A stretch of 64,000 nt of DNA from Modicisalibacter ilicicola DSM 19980 (lineage in GTDB: Bacteria > Pseudomonadota > Gammaproteobacteria > Pseudomonadales > Halomonadaceae), in contig NZ_FQUJ01000018.1 in NCBI RefSeq assembly GCF_900128925.1, positions 1 through 64,000 of the forward strand, written 5' to 3'. This document shows positions 33,065 through 41,318 of the stretch, one piece after another. A model generated the notes under the pieces. The model was not told the DNA's origin and did not search any database. It saw only the letters and a program-made list of their open reading frames with translations. The first letter of the stretch is position 1, and every line of letters begins with the position of its first letter. Both the position numbers and the translations under genes were made by a program.

Positions 33065-33675
33065 TGGATTATCCGCTTATCGTCGATATCTTCTTTCTGC
33101 TGCTGGCCACCCTGGCGGTGGTCTCGGGCTGGCGGGTGTTCTGCACCGATTCCATGGTGCGCGCCTCCTTCTTCCTGCTGGTGTCGTTCATCGCCGTGGG
33201 CGTGATCATGATCCTGCTGACGGCGGAATACCTGGGGGTGGCGATGTTCTTCATGATGGCCGTGGAGATGATGGTCATGGCGATCTTCATGGTCATGTTC
33301 ATGATGAACCCGGCGGGGCTGAATCCGATGATGATGGTTCACCAGCACAAGTTTTCCATCGCCGCCGGGGTGGCGATCTTCGTCGTCCTGGGGGGTGTGG
33401 CGCTGCTGTCGGAGTTTCCCGACAACCCCCTGCCGGCGGATCTCGACCCGGTGGCGTCCCTGGGCAACGAGCTGCTCGGCGACTCGATGCTGATCTTCGA
33501 GTCCGCGGGCATCGTGCTGCTGACCACCATGATCGGCGTGGTGGTGCTGTCGAGTCATCGGGGGCGCTATGGCGCCGCCGAGGAGGGCTCGATGCCGCCG
33601 GGGCTCGAACCGGGCGGCGACCCGGCGGGCATGCCCGAGGAAGGGGATGAGGGTGGTCATCATCATTGCCATTGA
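33064..33675 (+). CDS. NuoJ-like membrane subunit, Met-rich with His tail
   Basis: 203 residues with five helices, overlapping NuoH-like by one base. Residues 61-91 contain 13 Met (AMFFMMAVEMMVMAIFM... ), where normal NuoJ has the YAG-containing TM3. MMMVHQHK follows. The C-terminus is an acidic Gly/Pro tail ending GGHHHCH. These Met/His/Cys features suggest metal contact, unusual for a complex I subunit. The remaining helices (ESAGIVLLTTMIGVVVLSSHRG) fit the NuoJ end. Confidence 0.8.
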   Translation: MDYPLIVDIFFLLLATLAVVSGWRVFCTDSMVRASFFLLVSFIAVGVIMILLTAEYLGVAMFFMMAVEMMVMAIFMVMFMMNPAGLNPMMMVHQHKFSIAAGVAIFVVLGGVALLSEFPDNPLPADLDPVASLGNELLGDSMLIFESAGIVLLTTMIGVVVLSSHRGRYGAAEEGSMPPGLEPGGDPAGMPEEGDEGGHHHCH

Positions 33676-33876
33676 GGGGAGTTGGACACGGAGCAGGGCT
33701 ATTGAAGTCGGTTTGAACACTCGGAGCTGATCCGGCAACAGGTCTACGAGGGGGCGCTATGAATCCATCCCTGGACGCTACCTGCGCCCTACCTGGCGCA
33801 GGACCCCCTCTTCGACCTGTCCCCGGCGCTCCTCGCCGCGACTAACTGCAATAGCCTGCAGCACAAGGAGGTAAAA
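33676..33876 (+). other. 201-base gap with ORF debris between NuoJ- and NuoK-like genes
   Basis: All other junctions of this operon overlap. Here short open stretches occur (for example FEHSELIRQQVYEGAL before a stop, and a 28-codon ORF at 33759) but no recognisable gene. AAGGAGG at 33866 serves the next gene. It could be remains of a lost subunit or small insertion. Confidence 0.5.
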
Positions 33877-34182
33877 ATGACACTGGCGACTCTCTTATTG
33901 CTCGCCGCCGCACTGATCGGCATCGGCTTCTACGGCGCGCTCTCCCAGCAGTCCTTCGTGATGCTGATGATGGGCCTCGAGCTGATCTTGAACGGTGTCA
34001 TGCTGGCCGCCGTGGCCTTCTGGGCCCTGAGCGGCGCCGGCGCACCGGAGGGCCAGTTGCTGACGATCGTGGTCATGGCGGTGATGGCCATCGAGATGGC
34101 CATGGGCTTTGCCCTGGTGGTGGCGGTGTTCCGCACCAAGCAGGCCGATGTGACCGAAGGCATCACGGGGTTGAAGCACTGA
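33877..34182 (+). CDS. NuoK-like membrane subunit
   Basis: 101 residues, three helices. The NuoK core YGALSQQSFVMLMMGLELIL is well preserved, including Glu35, and Glu73 in MAIEMAMGFALV matches the second conserved Glu. Both are key proton-path residues, so this subunit appears competent for ion movement. AAGGAGG lies 7 bases before the ATG. It shares the TGATG overlap with the NuoL-like gene. Confidence 0.9.
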   Translation: MTLATLLLLAAALIGIGFYGALSQQSFVMLMMGLELILNGVMLAAVAFWALSGAGAPEGQLLTIVVMAVMAIEMAMGFALVVAVFRTKQADVTEGITGLKH

Positions 34183-36050
34183 TGCTGTGGACGCTTGCGC
34201 TGTTTCCGTTACTGGGCGCGACCCTGCTCTATCTGGGTGGCCGACACCTGAGCCGTGGTGGACTGGCGCTTGCGGCGGCACTTGTCCTGCTGGTCACGCT
34301 GGGGCTGGCCGGGCTGGCGGTGACGAATGACTGGCAGGGCGGCCATGCCTGGAGCGAGACCCTGGTATTGACCCTCGAGCTCTCCACCGCCGGTAGCGTC
34401 TTTGCCCTTACGATACCGCTGATTGCACTGCCCATCGTCGTCTACGCCGGGTATCACGAGGTGGCCCTGCGCACCGGCTATCGTCGTGGCAGCCGCCAGG
34501 GCGCGCGTTTGATCGGGTTGCTGCTGGGCTTCGTCGGCGCCATGCAGCTGCTGGTGTTGGCGGGTGATTTCTTGACGCTGCTGATCGCCTGGGAACTGGT
34601 CGGCGCCTGCTCCTGGGCGCTGATTTCCCATAAGTGGGGGCAGGCGGAAGTACCCAAGGAGGCGGTTCAGGCCTTCCTGGTCACCCGCTTCGGCGATCTG
34701 GGGTTGTATATCGCCGCGGCGGCGGTGTTCGCCGGCACGGGCGGCTTCGGCTATGCCGATCTGGCGGCACTCGACGGCGACTTGTTGAGTATGGCAGTGG
34801 CCGGCATCCTGCTGGCGGCGGCGGCCAAGTCGGCGCAGCTGCCGTTCTCTTCCTGGCTGTTCGCCGCCATGGCGGGTCCAGTGCCCGTCTCGGCCCTGTT
34901 GCATTCTGCGACCATGGTGGCGGCAGGCATCTATCTGCTGTCACGCCTGCAACCCGTCCTATCCGCCGTCGACTGGTTCGCGCCGCTGGTCATCGGCCTG
35001 GGGCTTGCCACCGCGCTGGCCGGTGGCGTGGTCGGGGCATTCCAGGATCATGCCAAGAAGCTGCTGGCGGCCTCCACCTCGGCCCAGTACGGCTTGATGT
35101 GGGTTGCGGTGGGAGCAGGTTTTCCCGGCGTGGCCCTGTTGCACTTTGTCGCCCATGCCTTCTTGAAGGCCGGCTTGTTCCTGGCGGCGGGGCTTGCCGA
35201 GCGCCAGACCGGCAGTTACGACCTGCGCGACATGCGCCAGGGAAGTCGCTTGCCGGGCATCGCGCTGGCCACCGCCGTGCCGAGCCTGGCCCTGGCGGGC
35301 GTGATTCCCTTGGGGGCAGCCTGGAGCAAGGAGCAGATCGCGGCAGCAGCGGGCCATCAGGCGGCCTGGCTGGCGGTACTGGTGGTGCTCGCCGGAGGCT
35401 TGAGCGCGCTGTATGCCACGCGCTTTCAGTTGCTGGCCTACGGTCGCCCGTTGCGCCGTGACCCCACGATGCTGCCGCAGGGCCCTCGTCCGTCCCGGGC
35501 TGAAAGCGGGGCGCTGGTGTTTCTGGCCGGGGTGACGCTACTGCTGTCGCTGGCCTGGTGGCCCGGGGCACAGACGTGGCTGGCCGAGGCCTTGCCCCGG
35601 CAACTGCCAGAAGGAAAGCCCTGGGAGCTGATCCTCTCGCTAGCGCTGGTGGTGCTGGGCATCGCCGTGGGATTCATCCTGACGCGCCGCCGACGCCGGT
35701 TGAGTGCCTGGGAATCCTGGGCATCCACCTGGTTCGGCCTGCCGGCAGTGATTCAAGGCGTCGCGATGGGTGCCCTGCTGCTGGGCCGCGCACTTGCCCG
35801 TTTCGATGACCGGGTCGTGGATGCCGGGCTACGCGGCACGGCACGCTTCGGCCAGTGGCTGGCACGGCGCCATGCTCGGGAAGGAGAGGCCTTCGCCGAG
35901 GGCGTGCCCGGCATGGCGACCCGCCTGAGCGAATGGGGCGGCCGCTGGGCGCGCCAGGCCCAGAGCGGCCAGACCCATCATTACTACGCCGGCATTAGCC
36001 TGGGCCTCGTCGTCATTTTCGCCATCCTGTTGATAGGAGCCTTGCTGTGA
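34182..36050 (+). CDS. NuoL-like proton-translocating subunit
   Basis: 622 residues, close to E. coli NuoL (613). Antiporter-core residues are kept: Glu in LIAWELVGACSW, the TM7 Lys in AAAAKSAQLPFSSWL, and PVPVSALLHSATMVAAGIYLL. LGAAWSKEQI holds the Lys near TM12. The C-terminal region has the amphipathic lateral helix (about 520-590) and final TM after HHYYAGISLG, the typical NuoL arm. DabB or MrpA is less likely given this arm and the surrounding NuoK/M/N order. Confidence 0.9.
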   Translation: MLWTLALFPLLGATLLYLGGRHLSRGGLALAAALVLLVTLGLAGLAVTNDWQGGHAWSETLVLTLELSTAGSVFALTIPLIALPIVVYAGYHEVALRTGYRRGSRQGARLIGLLLGFVGAMQLLVLAGDFLTLLIAWELVGACSWALISHKWGQAEVPKEAVQAFLVTRFGDLGLYIAAAAVFAGTGGFGYADLAALDGDLLSMAVAGILLAAAAKSAQLPFSSWLFAAMAGPVPVSALLHSATMVAAGIYLLSRLQPVLSAVDWFAPLVIGLGLATALAGGVVGAFQDHAKKLLAASTSAQYGLMWVAVGAGFPGVALLHFVAHAFLKAGLFLAAGLAERQTGSYDLRDMRQGSRLPGIALATAVPSLALAGVIPLGAAWSKEQIAAAAGHQAAWLAVLVVLAGGLSALYATRFQLLAYGRPLRRDPTMLPQGPRPSRAESGALVFLAGVTLLLSLAWWPGAQTWLAEALPRQLPEGKPWELILSLALVVLGIAVGFILTRRRRRLSAWESWASTWFGLPAVIQGVAMGALLLGRALARFDDRVVDAGLRGTARFGQWLARRHAREGEAFAEGVPGMATRLSEWGGRWARQAQSGQTHHYYAGISLGLVVIFAILLIGALL

Positions 36051-37534
36051 TTCTCACCGTCGCCTGGATCGTCCCCCTGCTGGGCGCTGTCGCGCTTGCC
36101 GCTTTCCCCCGCTGGAGCGAGGCGCGGGCACGGCTATGGGCGGCGGTGATGGCCGCGCTGTCGCTGCTGGCGCTGGTCGTCGCCTGGGTCGGCTTCGATC
36201 CGGCAGGGCCGCTCTTCCAGCATGTCGACGAGTTGCAATGGGTGCCGAGCATCGGGGTCGCCTACCGGGTGGGGGTGGATGGCATCGCCCTGGCGGTGGC
36301 GACCATGAGCGCGCTGCTGTTCGTCGCGGCCATCGTCTATCCCGTGGATACCCTGGGCCAGCCTCGCCAGTATTATGCCTGGCTGCTGTTCCTGCAGGCG
36401 GTCTCCCTGGGCGTCTTCCTGACCCTGGACCTGCTGCTGTTCTACGTGTTCTTCGACCTGACCCTGGTGGGCATGTTCTTCCTCATCGGCCGCTGGGGGC
36501 ACGGCACGCCCCAGGTCTCGGCGCTCAAGTTCTTCCTCTATACCTTTGCCGGCTCCCTGCTGTTGCTGCTGGCGATCATCGGCCTGTATCTGTCGATCGA
36601 GCCGCACAGCTTCGATATGCGCGTGCTGATCGAACGCCAACCCCTGGCCGGGACCGGACTCTACGCCGGGCTGGTGTTCCTGGCGCTGATGCTGGGCTTT
36701 GCCATCAAGACGCCGCTGGTGCCGCTGCATACCTGGCTGCCCCAGGCCCACGTCGATGCCCCGGGCCCGGCCTCGGCGATCCTCGCCGGGGTGCTGCTCA
36801 AGATGGGCACCTACGGCATGATCCGCCTGCCTTTTGCGATGATGCAGGAAACCTTCGCCGAGTATTCGCTGACCATCGCCATCGTCGCGCTGGTGGCCAT
36901 CCTCTACGGCGCCCTGGTGGCCCTGGGGCAGAGCAACCTCAAGCGGCGCATCGCCTACACCTCGATCAACCACATGGGGTATACGGTACTGGGTATCGCC
37001 GTGGCGGCGGCATTCTTTGCCGATAACCAGGCCGCGCGGCAACTGGCGCTAACCGGGGCGACGGTGGAGATGGTCGCCCACGGCTTGATCACCGGGGCGC
37101 TGTTCCTGATCTGCGGCTCCTTCTGGCAGCGTACCGGCGACTACGAACTGGATCACTACGGCGGCCTGGCCCATCGCGCGCCCTTGCTGACCGGCTTCAC
37201 GGTGCTGGCCGCCTTCGCGAGTCTCGGCATGCCGGGGCTGGCCGGTTTCGTCGCCGAGTTCCAGGTGTTCGCCGGTACCTTCGCCGTCTATCCTTGGCTG
37301 GCGGTGCTTGGGGTGCTGGGTATCCTGATCACCGCGGCGCTGTTCCTGGACATGCTGCGGCGGCTGTTCTTCGGTCGGCTGCCCTCGCATCTGGGAGGGT
37401 TTAGCGAGCTGAAACGGGCCGAGTGGGGCGTGCTGGGCGTTCTTTCCCTGGGCATCCTGGTCATCGGTGTCGCGCCGCAGTTCCTGCTGACCCTGATCGA
37501 GGCGTCTTCCGCATTGCTGGTGGGAGTGCGCTGA
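36047..37534 (+). CDS. NuoM-like proton-translocating subunit
   Basis: 495 residues starting at GTG 36047, with a 4-base overlap with NuoL-like. TM5 carries FDLTLVGMFFLIGRWG, in which the usual Glu is Asp. TM7-8 residues are intact: IKTPLVPLHTWLPQAHVDAP and AGVLLKMGTYGMIRL. KRRIAYTSINHMGYTVLGIA follows the expected pattern. Overall a functional-looking antiporter module with one conservative Glu-to-Asp change. Confidence 0.92.
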   Translation: MILTVAWIVPLLGAVALAAFPRWSEARARLWAAVMAALSLLALVVAWVGFDPAGPLFQHVDELQWVPSIGVAYRVGVDGIALAVATMSALLFVAAIVYPVDTLGQPRQYYAWLLFLQAVSLGVFLTLDLLLFYVFFDLTLVGMFFLIGRWGHGTPQVSALKFFLYTFAGSLLLLLAIIGLYLSIEPHSFDMRVLIERQPLAGTGLYAGLVFLALMLGFAIKTPLVPLHTWLPQAHVDAPGPASAILAGVLLKMGTYGMIRLPFAMMQETFAEYSLTIAIVALVAILYGALVALGQSNLKRRIAYTSINHMGYTVLGIAVAAAFFADNQAARQLALTGATVEMVAHGLITGALFLICGSFWQRTGDYELDHYGGLAHRAPLLTGFTVLAAFASLGMPGLAGFVAEFQVFAGTFAVYPWLAVLGVLGILITAALFLDMLRRLFFGRLPSHLGGFSELKRAEWGVLGVLSLGILVIGVAPQFLLTLIEASSALLVGVR

Positions 37535-38946
37535 TGCCCATCGGTGACCTGCTCCCCGAGACCATCCTGCTGGTCGGCGCGGTGCTTATCGTGCTGTTCG
37601 CCTCCTTCGCGCCGCACCAGCGCCAGGCCTGGGCCGCCGGTCTGGCGCTGGTCGCCCTGGCGCTCGCGGCGGGGTTCGGCCTGCTGCAATGGCGACAGCC
37701 CCCGGCAGTGACCTTTTCCGGTGTCTGGGCACTGGATACGCCAGCCGTCGCTACCAAGCTGCTGGTGCTGTTGAGCGGAGCAATCGCCGTGGCACTGTCG
37801 CCGGACTGGATGCGCAGCGATCGGCGCCACGGCGAGTACTATGCCCTGTGCCTGTTCACGTTGCTCGGCGTGATCATGATGGCCTCGGCCAACGACAGCA
37901 TGGAACTGGTGGTGGGCATCCTGCTCTCTTCCACGGCCAGCTACCCTCTGGTCGCCTACCATCGTCGCTTCACGCCGGCCCTGGAGGCGGGCATGAAGTA
38001 CTTCCTGATCGGTGCGCTGACCAACTCGCTGCTGGTGGTCGGCGTGGTGCTTCTGTTCGGCCTGGTCGGCGATACTGATTACGCACGCACGGCCGCCGTG
38101 TTGAGCGCCTCGCCGGATGCGGCGCCGCTGGCGCTGAGCGTGGCGGTGGCCTGTATCGTGCTGGGGCTGACCTTCAAGCTGGCGGCGTTTCCCGGCCATG
38201 CCTGGATGCCGGATGTCGCCCAGGGCGCCCCGGCGCCGGTCGCCGCCCTGCTCACCGTGGCGCCCAAGATCGGCGCCGCGGTGGCCCTGGCGCGGTTCGT
38301 CTCGCTGCTGCCCGAGTCGCAGCTCTGGCCGATCATCGTCGCCTTGATCGCCGTGGTGACCATGACCCTGGGCAACCTGGCGGCTTTGCGGCAGACCGAT
38401 GTGCGGCGCCTGCTCGGCTGGTCCTCGGTCTCCCAATCGGGCTATGCGCTGATGGCGGTGGTGGTGCTGGACAGTGCGCCGCGAGCATTGCCGGCGCTGC
38501 TGGCCTTCCTGGCGGCCTATCTTGTCGCCAATCTCGCCGCCTTCGCCGTGGTGACCCACCTGCGTGGGCGCACGGCGCTTGCGGATTACCATGGCCTGGG
38601 GCGTACCCAGCCCATCGCGACAGCGATACTGATCCTTGCGCTGCTCTCGCTGGTCGGTATCCCGCCGCTGGTGGGCTTCTTCGGCAAGTTCCTGTTGTTC
38701 GAGGTGACCATCGCCGGCGGCTATGCCTGGCTGGCGGTGATCGCCGCCGTCAATACCGTGCTGTCGCTGTTCTACTACCTGCGAGTGATCATGGCGACCA
38801 TGTTCAAGCCACTCGAAGGCGAGGTGCATGTACTCGGCGCCTGGTCCTGGCTGGCCCTGCTGGCAAGCGGTGTCCTGCTCGTCGTGGCGAGCCTGGGGGC
38901 GGAGGCCGGCCTGGGGCTGATGGGAGCCATTCGCTTCGCGGGCTAA
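37534..38946 (+). CDS. NuoN-like proton-translocating subunit
   Basis: 470 residues, TGATG overlap with NuoM-like. Standard segments: LTFKLAAFPGHAWMPDVAQGAPAP, RLLGWSSVSQSGYALMAVV and LVGIPPLVGFFGKFLLF. The TM5 position that often reads ELLS is ILLSSTASYPLVAY here, so the acidic residue is missing. Its end overlaps the convergent glycosyltransferase by 4 bases. Last gene of the operon; no NuoC, E, F, G or I follows. Confidence 0.92.
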   Translation: MPIGDLLPETILLVGAVLIVLFASFAPHQRQAWAAGLALVALALAAGFGLLQWRQPPAVTFSGVWALDTPAVATKLLVLLSGAIAVALSPDWMRSDRRHGEYYALCLFTLLGVIMMASANDSMELVVGILLSSTASYPLVAYHRRFTPALEAGMKYFLIGALTNSLLVVGVVLLFGLVGDTDYARTAAVLSASPDAAPLALSVAVACIVLGLTFKLAAFPGHAWMPDVAQGAPAPVAALLTVAPKIGAAVALARFVSLLPESQLWPIIVALIAVVTMTLGNLAALRQTDVRRLLGWSSVSQSGYALMAVVVLDSAPRALPALLAFLAAYLVANLAAFAVVTHLRGRTALADYHGLGRTQPIATAILILALLSLVGIPPLVGFFGKFLLFEVTIAGGYAWLAVIAAVNTVLSLFYYLRVIMATMFKPLEGEVHVLGAWSWLALLASGVLLVVASLGAEAGLGLMGAIRFAG

Positions 38947-40010
38947 GGTGGTATGGCTTGCGACGCGGTCAGGAAATGGCGCGCCTCGCGCAGCACCAGC
39001 CAGCGCCCCCGGTAGCGAAACGCTTGGGCATCGGCAGGGATGGTCGAGGCATCTTTCACTGTGGTGACAATAAGGCCGTCGGGATGCCGCTGACTCCACG
39101 CTTGGATATCTTCTTCGTCGATCTCCTGCAAGGGCTTCGCCAGGCGCCCGGCAAAGCCAAAAGTGGCCTGATAGTCGAAATCTGCGATGCTTACGGCCTT
39201 GCCGTCGGCCTGCCAATCGGTGATGACCCGCGATGGCGCGCCGATGTCATAGGCGCTCCACAAGGGGCCGAGCATCACATAAGCGGCCAGGACCCAGGCC
39301 AAGATGTTGAGCAACACCATGCTACGCAGCGTTCCCGTCGTTGATCGGGGGTGTCGATAAACGCTTCCGATGGCCAAGGCGAGCAGCAGCAGCGCACCAA
39401 TAGGATCGATACCCTCGCGCAGCAAGGGTTTGCCCGTGATGCTGAGCAGTAACCCCGCTACGGCTAACAGCCCCCAACCCAGCCCCCAACCCAGCCCCAG
39501 GCCCAGCCATACCCCGGCCTCGAGCCACTGATTTCGTGCAGGAAGGGAGTCGAACGAGACCAGCGGCAAGATCGTCCCGAGCACGCAGGCGGTGAGCAGC
39601 ACATCGAACATCATCACGCCGCTGTAGGTGAGCCACAGTAGTGTGGCAGCCAGGATGAGCGTTGCCTTCCAGGCGTAGTCGGCGTCACCCAGGCGCCGCG
39701 CGATACGAAGAAGGTGCAGCTGAGCCACGAGGGCAGCCAGCGGCGAGATCAGCTTGGGCCAGGTGTCATTGACGCCGAAGAGCTGCCAGCCGAGGTGGAT
39801 CAGCCAGAACAGCAGCGGTGGCTTGTCCGAATAGGGGGTGCCGTTCATGTGTGGCACGAGAAACTGGTGGTGCTGCCACATCTCCCAGGCGACGCTGATA
39901 TAGCGGGTCTCGTCGATGGGAATGTACGGACGTGCCAAGGCCACCAGGCCGATCAGCAGGTAGATGACCGCCAACGTGAGCGTATTGAGAACAAGTGCTG
40001 ACAGCTTCAT
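38943..40010 (-). CDS. Shortened ArnT/PMT-type glycosyltransferase
   Basis: 355 residues versus about 550 in the family. The N-terminal catalytic part is present: PIDETRYISVAWEMW and GTPYSDKPPLLFWL (GT-C Asp-Glu motif region). After GVMMFDVLLTACVLGT the sequence passes through a low-complexity GLGLGWGLGWGLL, encoded by direct repeats, to C-terminal helices and a soluble tail. About 200 residues are missing relative to the intact relative at 45306. A deletion between repeats is likely, so activity is doubtful. The start is placed at ATG 40010 (MKLSAL). A PmrA-like box lies upstream on this strand. Confidence 0.75.
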   Translation of the reverse strand: MKLSALVLNTLTLAVIYLLIGLVALARPYIPIDETRYISVAWEMWQHHQFLVPHMNGTPYSDKPPLLFWLIHLGWQLFGVNDTWPKLISPLAALVAQLHLLRIARRLGDADYAWKATLILAATLLWLTYSGVMMFDVLLTACVLGTILPLVSFDSLPARNQWLEAGVWLGLGLGWGLGWGLLAVAGLLLSITGKPLLREGIDPIGALLLLALAIGSVYRHPRSTTGTLRSMVLLNILAWVLAAYVMLGPLWSAYDIGAPSRVITDWQADGKAVSIADFDYQATFGFAGRLAKPLQEIDEEDIQAWSQRHPDGLIVTTVKDASTIPADAQAFRYRGRWLVLREARHFLTASQAIPP

Positions 40011-40084
40011 CGGGTGATTGTTATCGAGCCACGCCATTGGACCTCGACGTCCCTTGCAGCAGCGGTCGGTGTCCGTTGCCCAAG

Positions 40085-40210
40085 TCAGAGCAACGACAGC
40101 AATACGATGCTCGATATGGCCAGCACGGACATGGGCACCGGGCTTCCATGGGAACGGTACGTCACGGCGACGATCGCTGCCTCGAGGAGCAAAAGTGTCG
40201 TTCTATTCAT
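40085..40210 (-). CDS. Possible 41-residue two-helix membrane peptide
   Basis: An ORF of 41 codons with two hydrophobic stretches (TTLLLLEAAIVAVTY and MSVLAISSIVLLSLL) separated by RSHGSPVP. It lies between the shortened glycosyltransferase and a PmrA-like box at 40267, on the same strand as the transferase. No ribosome-binding site is strong. Evidence is context and hydrophobicity only. The rest of the 459-base gap shows no gene. Confidence 0.35.
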   Translation of the reverse strand: MNRTTLLLLEAAIVAVTYRSHGSPVPMSVLAISSIVLLSLL

Positions 40211-40266
40211 GCAGCGCAGACTCTCTGTGGCCCAAGGTTTTCAGGCAGTCAGTATCGACCCGCGAT

Positions 40267-40282
40267 CTTAATGTTTTCTTAC
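40267..40282 (-). promoter_or_regulatory. PmrA/QseB-like box
   Basis: CTTAATGTTTTCTTAC: CTTAA and CTTAC with an 11-bp period, one mismatch from CTTAA-N6-CTTAA. It lies 57 bases upstream of the minus-strand ORF at 40210 and 257 bases from the glycosyltransferase. The match reads on the plus strand; the strand given is that of the presumed target genes. Confidence 0.45.
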
Positions 40283-40469
40283 CGCTGCCATTTTGGGGGT
40301 GAGGCCGGCGTGGCGATGCCGCGGCCCTGGTTGCACTGGTAGAGGGGTGGTATAAGGGAAGCCATGGAGTCAAAGCGTTAGGCTTCGTCCTAGCCATTCG
40401 GCGATCTTCGCGTGCAGGCACTTGAAGCCGTGGCTTCCTTAAAAAGCGTCGCTGGGCGACGAAGAGGAT

Positions 40470-41318
40470 ATGACGTCTCAACCTCCCGTTTCACCTGGCC
40501 GCATCGTGGCCATCGGCGGTGCCGAGGACAAGACCTCCGATCTCGAGATCCTGAAAAGGGTCTTCGACCTGGCGCCCGAGGCCAATGCCGAAGTCGCCGT
40601 GATCGCCACTGCCAGCAGCATTCCCGATGAGGTGCTTCCCGACTATCAAGCGGCCTTCGAGCGCCTGGGCGCGAGCCGCGTTCATACCCTGGACATACAG
40701 GATCGTCAGCAAGCAGCCGACGACGCCACCCTTCGTCTCATCAATCAGAGTGGCGTGATCTTCTTCACCGGCGGTGATCAGCTTCGCCTGACCAATGTGA
40801 TCGGCGGTTCGGCGGTGCTGAACGCCATCCGCGAACGCCTGATGGCCGGCGCCGTGGTGGCCGGCACCAGCGCGGGGGCGGCGGCCATGCCGGGCACGAT
40901 GATCTACGACGGCGCCGCCGCAGATGCCCTGCGCAAGGGCGCCGTCAACATGACCTTCGGTCTCGGCTTCGTCGACGGCCTTGTCATCGATAGCCACTTT
41001 CTCGAGCGAGGACGCTTCTCGCGCCTGATGCAAATCGGGGCGACCAATCCGGAGCACCTCGGGGTTGGGCTGGGCGAGGATGCCGGCGTGATCGTGCATC
41101 CGAACCGAGTCCTCGAGGCCATCGGTCCGGGCCATGTCATCATCATCGACAGTCGGGACCTAGCGAGCTCCAACATCGCCGATCTATCGATGGGAGAGCC
41201 GATAGCCATCGAGAACATGATCCTCCATGCGATGGTCAGCGGTCACGGCTTCGATATCGAGGCACGGCGCTATCTCGTCGCCGACGCCCTCGACGCCCTG
41301 CTCGAGGAGTCGCGATGA
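40470..41318 (+). CDS. cphB: Cyanophycinase
   Basis: Serine exopeptidase of the S51 family that releases beta-Asp-Arg dipeptides from cyanophycin in the cytoplasm. 282 residues, normal for the family. Visible motifs: GGAEDK near the N-terminus, FFTGGDQLRLTN, the nucleophile elbow GTSAGAAAM, and DSHFLERGRFSRL. GAAGAGG precedes the ATG. It overlaps cphA by 4 bases (ATGA) and is followed by iadA, giving synthesis and breakdown in one operon. Confidence 0.93.
   Translation: MTSQPPVSPGRIVAIGGAEDKTSDLEILKRVFDLAPEANAEVAVIATASSIPDEVLPDYQAAFERLGASRVHTLDIQDRQQAADDATLRLINQSGVIFFTGGDQLRLTNVIGGSAVLNAIRERLMAGAVVAGTSAGAAAMPGTMIYDGAAADALRKGAVNMTFGLGFVDGLVIDSHFLERGRFSRLMQIGATNPEHLGVGLGEDAGVIVHPNRVLEAIGPGHVIIIDSRDLASSNIADLSMGEPIAIENMILHAMVSGHGFDIEARRYLVADALDALLEESR

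Noticed and set aside
34182-36050. DabB of a DAB inorganic-carbon pump or MrpA
   Set aside because: No DabA (DUF2309) or Mrp partners are present; the C-terminal lateral helix and NuoK/M/N neighbours fit NuoL.
30481-38946. Respiratory NADH:quinone oxidoreductase (nuo operon)
   Set aside because: No NuoC, E, F, G or I, no Fe-S Cys in the NuoB-like part, and a changed quinone loop in the NuoH-like subunit.
37288-39216. 642-codon minus-strand ORF opposite the NuoN-like gene
   Set aside because: Composition is typical of a shadow frame; the plus-strand NuoN homology is clear.
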